Source: Epiperipatus broadwayi (taxonomy: Eukaryota > Onychophora > Udeonychophora > Euonychophora > Peripatidae). From it: DNA of 64,000 bases. A model generated the notes under the pieces. It was not told the DNA's origin and made no database searches. It saw only the letters and a list, made by a program, of their open reading frames with translations. A program made the position numbers and the translations under genes. Shown here one piece after another: positions 47,661-61,873 of the stretch. The first letter of the stretch is position 1. Every line of letters starts with the position of its first letter. The stretch lies in contig JAQFVV010000001.1 in assembly GCA_028023455.1 (NCBI GenBank), positions 21,506,901 through 21,570,900 of the forward strand, given 5' to 3'.

Positions 47661-50932
<3,272 letters not shown>

Positions 50933-52944
50933 GCCTTTAATCATGTGCTAAAATGTACAAAGAGACTTTATTTAAATTGCTATAAAAACTGCATTTAGTC
51001 TTTAAAATTATGTAGAGTGTTGTAAGCAAATTTAATAGCAATTTTACTGACATGTTTGTTAAATTCACAACTAATTTCTTGATCTTCAGGCTTGTAAGAC
51101 AGAAACAAGTATCTAGGAAAAAATTGACTGATATTTTTCATCAAACATTGCCATTTGAACTATTGAAAATTTTATATAGAAAATGTAGATACATAATATT
51201 AGCACTATTATATATATACTGAGACAGTTATGTCTTGTGGCATACAACAACATAGTAGTATGTGTGCATATATATAAATTTGAAAGGAAAAGCAGCAATA
51301 AACACAAACAAAAAAATTTAGACATTTTTATATTACACTGGAATAACAGTTAAAAATAAATTATTTTGAAAGTAAAAAAAATTATTATAAAATAAACATT
51401 TAAAAAGTTCTAATTAATATTTTATTATTTTTGATTTTGGAATTAAAACAAGCATGTTTTATGTTACAATAGATATACTGGTAATTATAAAATTCCACTA
51501 TCCATTTTGATTAGCAAATTTTTTTTAATTAAAGCTTGTATAACATATTTTGATAAAACTGCTACAAAGTTGTTTTCCAAAGAATTAAAATGAATTGAAA
51601 AGAGTTTAACTTTTTTCAATTAAGATAAAAAAAAACTCATGTTTAATTACTGTATTTTTCCACCCTGACTATTAAAAGGTGGAAAAAAGATTAGTGGGGA
51701 TTTTTTTAAAATTTGAGAGGAAAGACAGTGCAATTTAACCACTGATAGTTTACAACAGTAGAGTTTGAATTCACAAGGAAATAAAGGATGTTTTCTGTGT
51801 TCTTCATAACACATATTGTATACTAAATGGTATGCCTGAAGTCTTTAAAATTGTAAACTAAATGAAGCTGATTGAATGCCATCAGTTACTTGGATTATCT
51901 TTCCTGAATATGACAATAAACCAGTCATGTTTAGAAGGAACCAACTTACCCAGAGAGTCCAACAGCTTGCTGAATAATTATTTTATACATATATTGTTTT
52001 ATCAATATTTTTAGAAGCACAGATAAAGGTATTACATCATATATATATATATGTTTTATTTGGTGATTTATTTTAAATTTATTTGGTGATTTATTTTAAA
52101 TAATTTCTTTAGTAAAAATGACAGTTGTAACCATGCAAGCAAGTAGTTGTTTGCAGATGGTATGGGTTCGTGTCCTGGCAGATGCTATGACATATGAAAA
52201 AAAAAGTAAGATGCATTTCCAGTATATTTTATATAAAAAAAGTAAACTCCAAAAATCTTTCTAGATTGGAAAACAAAAAACTTGCTGCAGTAATTTTTAA
52301 AAGACAATTATAATTAATCAAGAGTAATCTGTTAAAAAAAGAAAGAGAAAACTGATTTTAAATGAATTTTTAAAAAAAACTTTTTGTTACTATTAGAAAT
52401 AATGAATGAATTAATAATTTTGATTCATACTATTTTTGTTATATATACACACATACATGTGAATTTATGTATACTTTCAACATGGAATTGTGAAGAATAT
52501 AATATTTTTAATTTTATTATTTTGACAAATTAAAATATCATATGATATAAATGTCAGTATGCACTCACATATATGTTAAATCAGACATTAATTACGTATT
52601 ATAAAAAATGAATTTTATTTACAGGTTTATAAAAATTCAAATATGTTCATAAATTATTATACCGCATGTCTGAGTGCTTATATATGTGTGTTTTATGTAA
52701 ACCTATTTGCAAATTACGATGTAATAGTGGATTTATTTTTGGTATTAATCAAAATCAGAAGGATTAATTTATATGCATAGTCATATTCTACAGACTTAAT
52801 TTAATTGTTGTTAATAATTTTATATTTCATTGTTTAAAGTTATTCCAGTGAATTTATTCAATCCTAAAATATTATAATTATTATATGTTGTGTTATATCT
52901 CTTGATCATAGTAACAGTTATAGAGTTCTTAATTCCTGAGCTAG
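50933..52944. other. AT-rich non-coding DNA
   Basis: No gene is supported. It holds a 23-bp tandem pair (TTTATTTGGTGATTTATTTT twice) near 52056-52101 and a TTTTCCACC/GGTGGAAAA hairpin at about 51656-51685. A B-box-like word, GGGTTCGTGTCC, lies at about 52164-52175 without a cloverleaf. The minus open frame at 51113-51325 has no domain. Confidence 0.45.
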
Positions 52945-53040
52945 ATTTATGCATGACAGTCTATTTTATAAAAGGGTTTATGGACATCCAGTTTATGATG
53001 ATCCTGGATTGGCACAGAAGGGATATCCTTTAAAGTCCAG
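52945..53040 (+). CDS. Possible internal exon of an unknown host gene
   Basis: Between an AG at 52943-52944 and a GT at 53041-53042 lies 96 bp that reads without stops in one frame: FMHDSLFYKRVYGHPVYDDP, then GLAQKGYPLKS. The exon length is a multiple of three. The piece is markedly less AT-rich than both sides, and codon use is not that of the background. I do not recognise the protein, and no neighbouring exon is visible within several kb. The tract before the AG is not strongly pyrimidine-rich, which weakens the case. A fragment of a mobile-element protein is the alternative. Confidence 0.35.
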
Positions 53041-53780
53041 GTACTACATTTTATTTTATTTATTATTGCTTTAGAAATTTAGTTTATAGTTAGCCAGTAC
53101 ATTAATAATGCTAAGTGGTCAGAATATTGATGATGATCTGCATGTTTTAGTATCCCAACATTATTTTTATTGTTATATATTCTTATGGATTAGCACTTAA
53201 GTTTCTACATCCAAATTATTGTTTAATTGTATTGCTGCCTTAAGTTTGGCAAGGACTAAATAGTTAGCCTTTTTTATAGTTGATCTATTCAAATCCAGTC
53301 ACAAGTTTGACTGTTAATTTATTTTGTATTTTTGATCATTCATAATGAAGAATGATTATTACTTTTGTGTAATGCTGGTGAACTTATAGTTACTTATAAT
53401 CATATAGTTAACTTTTGTCTTGATCATTCTCATATTCATTCCTTTTATATTTTAATTGTGTGTTTAAATTTTGTCTTAACTGGGGTTGATGATAATGAGT
53501 GCCATCATACCAGGCTCACCCAATGAATCTGTATTATTATAATACATATATTGTGCATTCAATCATAGCTATAAAGGCTACAAGAGAGTGAAGTATGACA
53601 TGGAGTCATATATATTAATCAATGCAGCATGTAAGACAAAGAATACACTTTATCTAAATTACATTTAATTTAAATAAGTAGTCATTCAGTTTGCAATGAC
53701 TGAATTAGAATTTAGCCAAAATAATAATATTATGAAGTAAATTTTAAATATATTTTATATCTCAGGTAAATATTATACAT
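53041..53780. other. AT-rich non-coding DNA
   Basis: No feature is recognised. Confidence 0.5.
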
Positions 53781-53890
53781 AAGGAATTTAAATATAGAGT
53801 TTCAAGCTCCTTCAGCTATCCCATCTATCCATACAACTGGATACACACCACACACATGCATAAAAGATAAATAATCTCCAATATATGTTT
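53781..53890 (+). repeat. Direct repeat D2, left copy
   Basis: About 107 bp with GAGTTTCAAGCTCCTTCAGC and ACATGCATAAAAGATAAATA. It recurs in the same orientation at 54316-54425, roughly 535 bp away. No function is visible. Confidence 0.75.
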
Positions 53891-54315
53891 TTCATGCTGA
53901 ATCAGCACTCATCAGTTGATCTAGATCATTATCTCCCACACATATATATAATCAGTGTTCACTTTATTTTAAGATAGCAAATCTTCAAACTTTAATGGAC
54001 AGACTTCAATGCACTTAATTCCTCCAATTCTTCAGCCATCCATTCCATTGAAAATCTGATGACGGAATGCCCAAATCCTCTGTTAATATCAACATTACTG
54101 TCATGCCTATATTGGCCTTAAGTAACTCTGATACCTTATTTATAGGACCTTATCCATTTAAATATATTGAAAAGAGATGGGCAGAATACCAGTTAAATTT
54201 GTAATGTTTGATCCATTTAAATATATAGAAGAGTGATCTGGAGGATACAAGCTCAATTTTAATGTTTGATTGAATACAAGTATAATATATATGTTTGGAG
54301 TTATGTAAGTATATA
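53891..54315. other. Segment between D2 repeats, with short tandem
   Basis: GATCCATTTAAATATATAGA-type and ATTTTAATGTTTGAT-type words recur near 54145-54195 and 54210-54275, giving a diverged tandem of about 65 bp. No coding sequence is evident. Confidence 0.5.
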
Positions 54316-54425
54316 TGGGATTTAAACATAGACTTTCAAGCTCCCTTCAGTTATCCAATCTATCTCATACAATTGATACACATGACCATATACATGCATA
54401 AAAGATAAATGATCTCTAATATATG
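54316..54425 (+). repeat. Direct repeat D2, right copy
   Basis: This is the diverged second copy of 53781-53890. The spacing and same orientation would allow a tiny LTR-like element or a tandem duplication; no primer-binding site or coding part supports the first. Confidence 0.75.
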
Positions 54426-54454
54426 TATAAGATATATGTTTTCCACCCTTACTG

Positions 54455-54540
54455 GTAAAAGGAGGTTGACTTGACAATAGTTAGAAATTGTTGATTTTAT
54501 TGATATTGGGATTGTCTAAATGTTGACTGGTTTTAATGAT
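54455..54540 (-). repeat. Dispersed piece of repeat family R1
   Basis: AAATTGTTGATTTTATTGAT, ATTGGGATTGTCTAAATG and TTGACTGGTTTTAATGATT match, inverted, the start of the units at 1286 and 1630. This shows that the R1 family is dispersed rather than local. Confidence 0.6.
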
Positions 54541-55689
54541 TATATGTATGTATATCTTTTATATAAATATTATATGGATCTTCTCACTGTATGTGAATGT
54601 GTAATGTCTATTATGAATTACATTTGGAGCACCATGGCTAAATAAAATATTCCATTTTCATTATATCTCCATTTGATATTCATAATTAAACAATATCTCA
54701 GGCTTCTGAATATGCTTGCATGTGTAATCAAATATATGATAAGTAAACAATTTAAGTTTATATTTATTTTTAAAAAAAAAAAAATATTTTATTATTTATA
54801 TTTTACAACTAACAAATGTACACAATTAATTAACTTATCTTAAGCTTCCATTTTCTAAAGAAAAACTTAAGTTGTTATAAATAAAGTATATGTTCGTGCA
54901 TGTGTATACAAAATATAATGTGCCACATAAGTATTTTGTTACTTAAATACCATAATAAAATATGATAAATCATATTGTCTTTAATTAACAAAAGCATGCA
55001 ATTGCATAAATTTAATTAAACAAACAACTTGATTATAATATAAATATTAAAATATGTTCTCAAATTTATTAGGACAAATAAATATCGATCTTGGCATCAT
55101 TAATATATATGAGTATGTAAATTCTAAACTGAATATTTTAATAAACAACTTGTTAACTAACTATCTACATCATTCTCGAAAAACTTAAAATAATGCTAGC
55201 ACTTCTTTGCTATAATCCATTATTTATAAGTGGCTTAAACAATAAATACATTTCTATATAATCATGGAAATACTAAGAGAAACTTTGTTCTATCAATGCA
55301 ATATGTCTTAAATTAAAAATCACAAATATAAACACTGTATAAACTAACCTATAAACACATATATATTAAATAAATCTCTCAAAAACTTTAAAACATACTA
55401 TAGTATTTGAAAAATTAAATAATTTGAATAATAGCTAATATGAAATTTAAAGATAATTGAGTTTACTAAATAAATATCCATTGACACATATTAAAATATG
55501 CATTAAATGTAGTATATATAGAAAAATATTTGTGCCAATATCACAATAACTACAATAATATCTAATATACTTCTATTTACTTTGAGTCTTTCATTTGAAT
55601 ATCTGGGAGAAGAAAAGCTAAGATATTTTTTAAAATAAAATACTTCAATATTTAAATAATTTTGAACCATTATCGATTCACTGCAGGAT
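54541..55689. other. AT-rich non-coding DNA
   Basis: No feature is supported. Confidence 0.5.
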
Positions 55690-57571
55690 AAAGATCTCTA
55701 CAAGTTCAATCTATCTTCTCTGACCTGTAACCTTTCTTCTCTACATACTCCATCACACTTCTTTATTTCATCCATCCACTTACATGTGGTCTCTTTCTAA
55801 GTCTTTTATAATCTCTTCAAATCCAGTTTAAGACTTTAACTGTCCATCTATTATTATCTTTTGTAACAATGTTCACCCCAACTCCACTTCAGTCTAATAA
55901 TTCTTTCAATGATTTCAGTAACATCTATTTGTTCTCTCACCCATAAATTTCGCTTTTGATATCTTCTTGTTATTCCTAAAACACATTTTTATATACTTCA
56001 CTGAGTGGTCTGAAGTCTTTGTATTGCTCATCTGTTAAGAGTCCAAGACTCAGATCCAAAAGTAAGAACTGGTAGCACACATTTATTTAAAATGTTTCTT
56101 TTCAAACACATAGGCATATTTCCTTTTAATATTAAGTTATTTCTATCAAAAGCACTCCAACCAAATTTAATTCTATAATTAATTTCATCTATCATGTTTC
56201 TATCTGTAGTAATAACCTGAGCAAGATATTTGTAGTTGTTAACTTTTCCTAACTCATCATTATCAATCTTTAGTTTCTTCTTTCTAGAATATCTATTAAA
56301 CATTGCTTTAGTCATTTTTAACATTTACTTTTAATATTACTTTCTTACTTTCTTCTGATAGCTCCTGCAACATTTTTTGAAGCGCTAAAGCATTATTTGT
56401 AAAAACAATTACATTATCTTCAAAATCTATATACTTATATAATCTCCATTTACTTTTATTCCCTTAGCTTCCCATTTTAATCCACAAAATACTTCTTGCA
56501 AAACTGCTATAAAAAGTACATTTTTACATTTGCAACTCCCACACTCATCCTGATCGACAACAATACAGTGGTGCACAATCTTTTTACATTTGCAACCTTC
56601 ATACTCAAACTGAATATTTATATGACCCAGAATGTTGTTACTATCCTATTCATATAAAGATAGTAATAATAAAAGTCACATTGTTGTAAACTCTTCCCAA
56701 TGGTTAATTCTTCTAATATCATTGTGTAATGTAGTTGTTGCTGTTGAATTTCTATAAATATTCTTCAAAATATAACAATATTCTGTTTCTATACCTTGAT
56801 GATCCAATGTTTAATCACTGAAAAAATGCTTATAGAATCAAATGCCTTTTCATAGTTGATAAATCCAAAGTATAATGGCAACTCATAATCATTGATCTTT
56901 TCTTTAACTTCTCTCAACATTTGGATATGATCCACTGTACTAAACCTACTTTTATATCCAACTTGTTGTTTTGGTTGGGTAAAATCCAAAGTTTACTACA
57001 GATGAGTTGTAATTATTTTTGATAAAAAAAGTTGTATAGAATTGTTAAAAGACTGGTAGGTTTGTATTTTCTAATATCTTCTTAATCACCTTGTTTAAAT
57101 ATTAATATTAATACTGCATTCCTCTAATCATTTGGTACATCTTTATCATTTAACATTTGGTATATAACTTTGCCAAAAAAAATTATTTTTTATCTGTTTC
57201 TTTTAAGATATCAATTATAATTCCATTATTACCTGGAGCTTTTTCCTTCTTCATAAATTTAATTTCATGTCTCACTTCTTTATTTAAAATCCTGAGCAAT
57301 TCAGAAGATATAGTAATTGTAGGAGAAACTTTTTCTTATTCTTTATTGCTATATAATTCTTGGATGTCATCTCTCTATTTAGTAATAATTTCATCTTTTT
57401 TTTATTACAGAAACAAGTTTTCTATGAATATTAATGGGCTTTTTTACACTATTGAGACTTATATTGTCTTCTATAGCTTTCTTTGCTACTTCACAATTAT
57501 ATTTTGTTATATCATTATCAACTCTTTTTCATATCAATGTACAAAATTTGCAATATTCAATTCTTTTAATG

Positions 57572-57577
<6 letters not shown>
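55690..57577 (-). pseudogene. RTE-type reverse transcriptase and C-terminal tail
   Basis: From 57577 downward come KEVRHEIKFMKKEKAPG (RT start; family ...KMKNGKAPG.D) and LKETDKK. Next is NAVLILIFKQGD with a TAG at the expected Trp and a TAA at an expected Lys, then KYKPTSLLTILYN. QQVGYKSRFSTVDHI and GFINYEKAFDS follow; the motif A Asp is Asn here. GIKVNGDYIS leads to a piece in which FEDN stands where FADD is expected, then KLKIDNDELGKVNNYKYL, PVLTFGSESWTL, LGITRRYQKRN and RKRPHVSGW. The segments lie in several frames. RT would copy element RNA at a nicked target. Both catalytic boxes are damaged, so it is inactive. Confidence 0.75.

Positions 57578-57578
<1 letters not shown>

Positions 57579-57653
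<75 letters not shown>
57579..57653. repeat. (TA)n microsatellite, two runs
   Basis: Two TA runs are separated by GATGAATTA. The plus open frames at 57157 and 57434 run through it and are not genes. Confidence 0.95.
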
Positions 57654-57657
<4 letters not shown>

Positions 57658-58537
57658 ACAGAACTGCAGGGTACACCATAAGATGACATGAATTTGACTC
57701 AGTATTTGGATAATTTGAATACAATGTGTCAACCAACCTACAACAAGTCATATTCTAAATCCATAATTCAACATCCCATTTGGGTGCACCAGATATTACA
57801 GAATTAGAAATGGCATATAACAAAGGGAGTGTATCTCACTACTGTCAGACCTAGGACTTATTAGTAATTAATGTAGTTTTGTTTGTTCTAAAGTTTGCCC
57901 TGAATGTTAAATATATTAAAAAAACTGACTTGAGGTTGCTATGTTGAATCAATGTTGAATTTCCAGAGGGATCTGTAAATTTACTTTTATTAAAAATTAT
58001 ACATATTTTTATTGACTATGATCCCTACTCCCCTTTGTATATCAACATATGATATATATGATACTCACTGCTCCCACTTTCAAAATGCAGGTGATCGAAT
58101 TTGAAATGAATCTTGAATACACAATAAATAAATAAAAATCACAATGCTTGGACTTTTAAATAGAAATAATAAAAGCAAAAAAAAATAAAAATCATGTGAA
58201 TCAAAACAAAATATATTTATCCTAAGGAAGGCAAGCATTCTGTTTACAATTAAGAATTTATAAACTTAAATGTCAATCTCCATGCATAATGCTCCTGTTC
58301 ACCAACTCTGTTGATATTTATATAATTCATGCTACTTGGTTAAAACAAATACATACCAATTTTCTGAACATATATAAATCCATTAAAGATTAATGTTCAC
58401 CAGCATTTTGTAAAATATACATTTTGATGGATAATTTTATAATGACATCGAAGCTAGCCATGGAACGCCACCAGTATTGGTTTTTACCCCACACACATTG
58501 TAATTCCTTTATTATTGACTATTATTTATTGTGGCTT

Positions 58538-58539
<2 letters not shown>

Positions 58540-58585
<46 letters not shown>

Positions 58586-58588
58586 TAT
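58540..58588. repeat. (TA)n microsatellite
   Basis: A TA run with one break (TAATAT) near its right end. Confidence 0.9.
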
Positions 58589-59310
58589 AGATATAGCTTA
58601 AAGAAACAGTCACTTTCTAGCAGTTTCACATTTCTTTTCCATTATTTCCATAATAACAAATTTCAGCTTGCAGAATAAATTAAATTATTAGTTTATTCTT
58701 GCTAATTATAAATTAAAGTTTGTCACTTTACCAGTTGAGAATAAATTTCCTGTTTTCTTCTATCCAAGTTATAAAGATTTTGTATTAATTTTAAAATATC
58801 GACATTAAATTTTAAAATACATATTCTTACTGTTTTTTTTTTAAAACACTGAACATTTTTTTAAAAAAAAATAATAATAAAAGATTTTTTTATGTCTTGA
58901 CAGTTCTGCTGTTAGCCAACAAGTGAAAAAAATGCTAGATTGTTTTTCTCATGCTAGCTAAAACATATTGTTACAACTTAACAAAATATATATATAAAAC
59001 ATCATTATTATTATTTTTATTTATTCTTCATTATTCCAAACTCAATTATTTAGCAACTATTTTGACCTCATATATATTTTGACCTTTGCCATGTCTGTCT
59101 TATAAGTCAATTAATTATTATTTTAGTTAATGATATTAAATGAAGAAAAAAGTTAATTTCTACAAATAGACAAACATATTAGTTTATATGTATGTTTATA
59201 TACATATATACTTCATGAGTATAAGGAGGTATGTAGAATAAATTATTTGCCTACCATTTGGTCTGAATTCAAACATTGTGAAAAAAACTGGGACAGGTAT
59301 GATGGTTGGC

Positions 59311-59325
59311 TATAAGCCATCTCTT

Positions 59326-59363
<38 letters not shown>

Positions 59364-59377
59364 AGAGATGGCTTATA
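59311..59377. repeat. TA-centred perfect palindrome 1
   Basis: TATAAGCCATCTCTTAC and its exact reverse complement flank a (TA)n core of about 33 bases. A further partial copy, GAGATGGCTTA, follows at 59380-59390. Confidence 0.85.
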
Positions 59378-59391
59378 TAGAGATGGCTTAT

Positions 59392-59407
59392 TTATGATAA
59401 AATGAAG

Positions 59408-59445
<38 letters not shown>

Positions 59446-59461
59446 CTTCATTTTATCATAA
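59392..59461. repeat. TA-centred perfect palindrome 2
   Basis: TTATGATAAAATGAAGTAA and its exact reverse complement flank a (TA)n core of about 32 bases. The right arm continues the RTE coding similarity, so the left arm appears to be an inverted copy of element sequence. Confidence 0.85.
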
Positions 59462-59464
59462 ATT

Positions 59465-60415
59465 GTCTTGTCTCAATAGAAATTTTACAGGGAAATTGCA
59501 TAGTTTGGTACCAGCTACTCTTGTTGCTGTTTTACAAGTGTATTAGTTATCTTCCTATTGATTTCATTCAGATGTAAATCATATTCAAAATCTGCAAATA
59601 TTTGAAAATGATTTGAAAAGTCTAATTTAAATTTATTGGAATGTTTTTAAATATTAGAATTATCAATTGTGAATATTGTTTTTTTTTTAAAAAAAAAATG
59701 TCTCTCTAGTTTTGCATTAACATGTATCTTACAACTCACTAATTGAGGATTAGTTTCTGTGTTGAATTTATTAAGAACATTACAATCTTGAAATACATAT
59801 TTTCTGTTAATCAAAATATAATCCAATTCTGCAATACCTACATGTAAATGCTTCCATGTTCATTTCCATTTAACATTTTTTTTAAAATTCATAATATAAA
59901 GTTTTTATTTTTTTGCAAACTCCACAAATCTATGACCTCTCTTATTTTTAGACTTTTGTCTTTCAATTGTTTATCAATTCTGGCATTAAAGTTTTCCATG
60001 ACAATTTTAAAATGTTGTTTTGTCTGATAAAAAGTATTTTGTAAATTGCTATAAAAATTCTTTCCTTTGTCATCACAATAAAAACTTGTTGGACATAAAC
60101 TTGAATTATCAGCATTTGGTATCTGCTATTAAGTTGAACAATTAATCTTGCCATTCTGTCTGATATGCCATCAATCTTCACAATATTGTTCTTCCACTTT
60201 TTATTTATAATAAATCTGGAATCTTACCCCATTTGTACTTACAATGTTTGTGCCATTGTAGTACAGTGCATGTTCACTTTTTATTTTAAATCAATTATCT
60301 CTTCATCTTTTCTTCTAACTTTATAAAGTCCAATAAAATCCCATTTAATATAAGTCAGTTTTTCCCATCCTTGCCATCTTTCTTCACTAGAAAGTGATCT
60401 ACAACTGTAAGTATT
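59465..60415 (-). pseudogene. RTE-type LINE endonuclease domain
   Basis: The segments in order are SCRSLSSEERW, ELTYIKWDFIGL-like, KVRRKDEEIIDLK and KIDGISDRMARLIVQLNSRY. Then follow FKIVMENFNARID (family VMGDFNAKIG; here GD is replaced by EN), RKYVFQDCNVLNKFNTETN and KFKLDFSNHF. These are the hallmarks of the RTE apurinic-like endonuclease and its linker. The domain would nick the insertion site. Frames change several times, and the Asp of the GDFNA box is lost, so it is dead. Upstream the frame opens to 60625, but similarity is only clear below about 60415. Confidence 0.75.
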
Positions 60416-61809
60416 TATATAAAATATTGTTATCAAATGGCAGTGTAGGTCTGCAACCAGGTAATGCTTAGCACCTTCAGTCTTTAACTGCCAACTGTTG
60501 CTTTGGTTAACAACTTTACAACCTCCTGGAATTAAGTGCCATGATTTATTATTGTCTGTCATGATTATATATATTATAAAAAAATCATTCACACCCACAT
60601 TCATTCTTCCTTCAAAAAAACTCAATCTATTTCAGCTAAAAGCTATCAGGAAACTGAGATGATAGACCAGGGCATTTTTTGATCTTAAATGTCAGAGGTA
60701 AAAAGCCAATAAACTCACAATGTTGTCTAATGTGTGTTAATGAGCAGCTTATTTATGTTTATATATTATATAAATAATTAGATAGTAATAACAGCTGCAA
60801 TAACAATAACATATAGAGTGGACATTAGAAATTTTCCCTGCTCAATTCCTTTAAGGCATTCAAGATGAATCAAAGGATCTTCTGTTAAAAGCAAATTACT
60901 TTCTGAGGCCATCAATAAAAAAGATCCTTTTCTTTTTCATTTTACCTCCAATGACGATTGTTCTTTAAGTTGTTGATTTTATCAAAGTAAAGATCCATTA
61001 ACAGGTTTTATTTAACTGATAATATAAAAAAATGTTATTTGAAGTAATGTAAATATTATTATTTAAAATAGTAATAATCCAAGAGAGTTCTTTGAAATTC
61101 AAAATATTCTTAAATAAATTAATGAAGAAGTTTTTCTTTTTAAAATATTTAGGGTGACTTATGATTTTGTTTTTGTCAGTAAAAGTTAAAAAGTCTGTTT
61201 ATTACAATTGAGCTATAGATTCCTTGAAGCATGATAACCATTGTCCAGATGGTAATTGACAAATACATCATTTATGAGGCTATCAACTCCTTCAAACAAA
61301 ATTTGAGTTTTCTTTTATTCCTCCATTGTTATTTGTTTATTAATAAGAGAAATGAAAATAGAATAGAAAAAGACATCTCCAAGAAAATTGAAGATATCTC
61401 TATAACTTTTAATTTTTTGTCATTATTAGAGTAATAAAATAAATAAATAACCATAGCAACTATCAAATGTCCCTTGGAGTTGTGATCTGCTGTTTGAAAA
61501 TGTTTATATGTCCTTGTGATATTTCAAAATAATTTTAAAATCTTTACATAATAATTATTTAAAATTCCAAAATTAAAACATTTTCCTTAAAATAAATTAC
61601 ATTATTTTTCAAGCAAGTAAAAAAATACTTTTAAACAATATATTTCTTTTCTTTTCTCTCCTCCCATTAAATAATGCTATCATTATACTAAAAAAAGGTA
61701 AAATCTTTCAAAATAAAGTTTTAAATATTAAGAAAGTAAATTAAAATGAAACATCCATGCACACTCTTTTTGATGATTCCATTATTGCTAGTTATAATCT
61801 TCATAAATC

Positions 61810-61816
<7 letters not shown>
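60416..61816. other. AT-rich non-coding DNA
   Basis: The first 200 bases may be the RTE 5' region. Beyond that nothing is supported; the open frame at 61231-61434 lacks a domain. Confidence 0.45.

Positions 61817-61870
<54 letters not shown>
61817..61870. repeat. (TA)n microsatellite
   Basis: About 27 uninterrupted TA units. Confidence 0.95.

Positions 61871-61873
<3 letters not shown>

Larger units (their letters stand above)
57578..59464. other. TA-bounded insert inside the RTE element
   Basis: The insert begins in the TA runs at 57579-57653 and ends in the two TA-centred palindromes at 59311-59461. Between them is AT-rich DNA with another TA run at 58540-58588 and no coding similarity on either strand. 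The RTE reading stops at one edge and resumes at the other, so this is foreign to the element. Terminal repeats or a target-site duplication could not be defined because of the TA runs. Confidence 0.55.
55690..60415 (-). mobile_element. RTE-type LINE, split by TA-bounded insert
   Basis: On the minus strand an N-terminal endonuclease (about 60415-59465) and an RT with C-terminal tail (about 57577-55690) lie in correct order. Between them sit 1.9 kb with no LINE similarity, bounded by TA runs on both sides. Without that insert the coding part is about 2.8 kb, close to a full RTE element of about 3 kb. Stops, shifts and catalytic changes make it dead. No 3' poly(A) or simple repeat tail was clear below 55690. 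Confidence 0.75.

Noticed and set aside
52136-52185. tRNA-like or SINE head with a B-box-like word
   Set aside because: No A-box at the right spacing, and the cloverleaf cannot be folded.
57157-57655. Plus open frames of 150 and 73 codons
   Set aside because: They lie antisense to the RTE reverse transcriptase and end in TA repeat.
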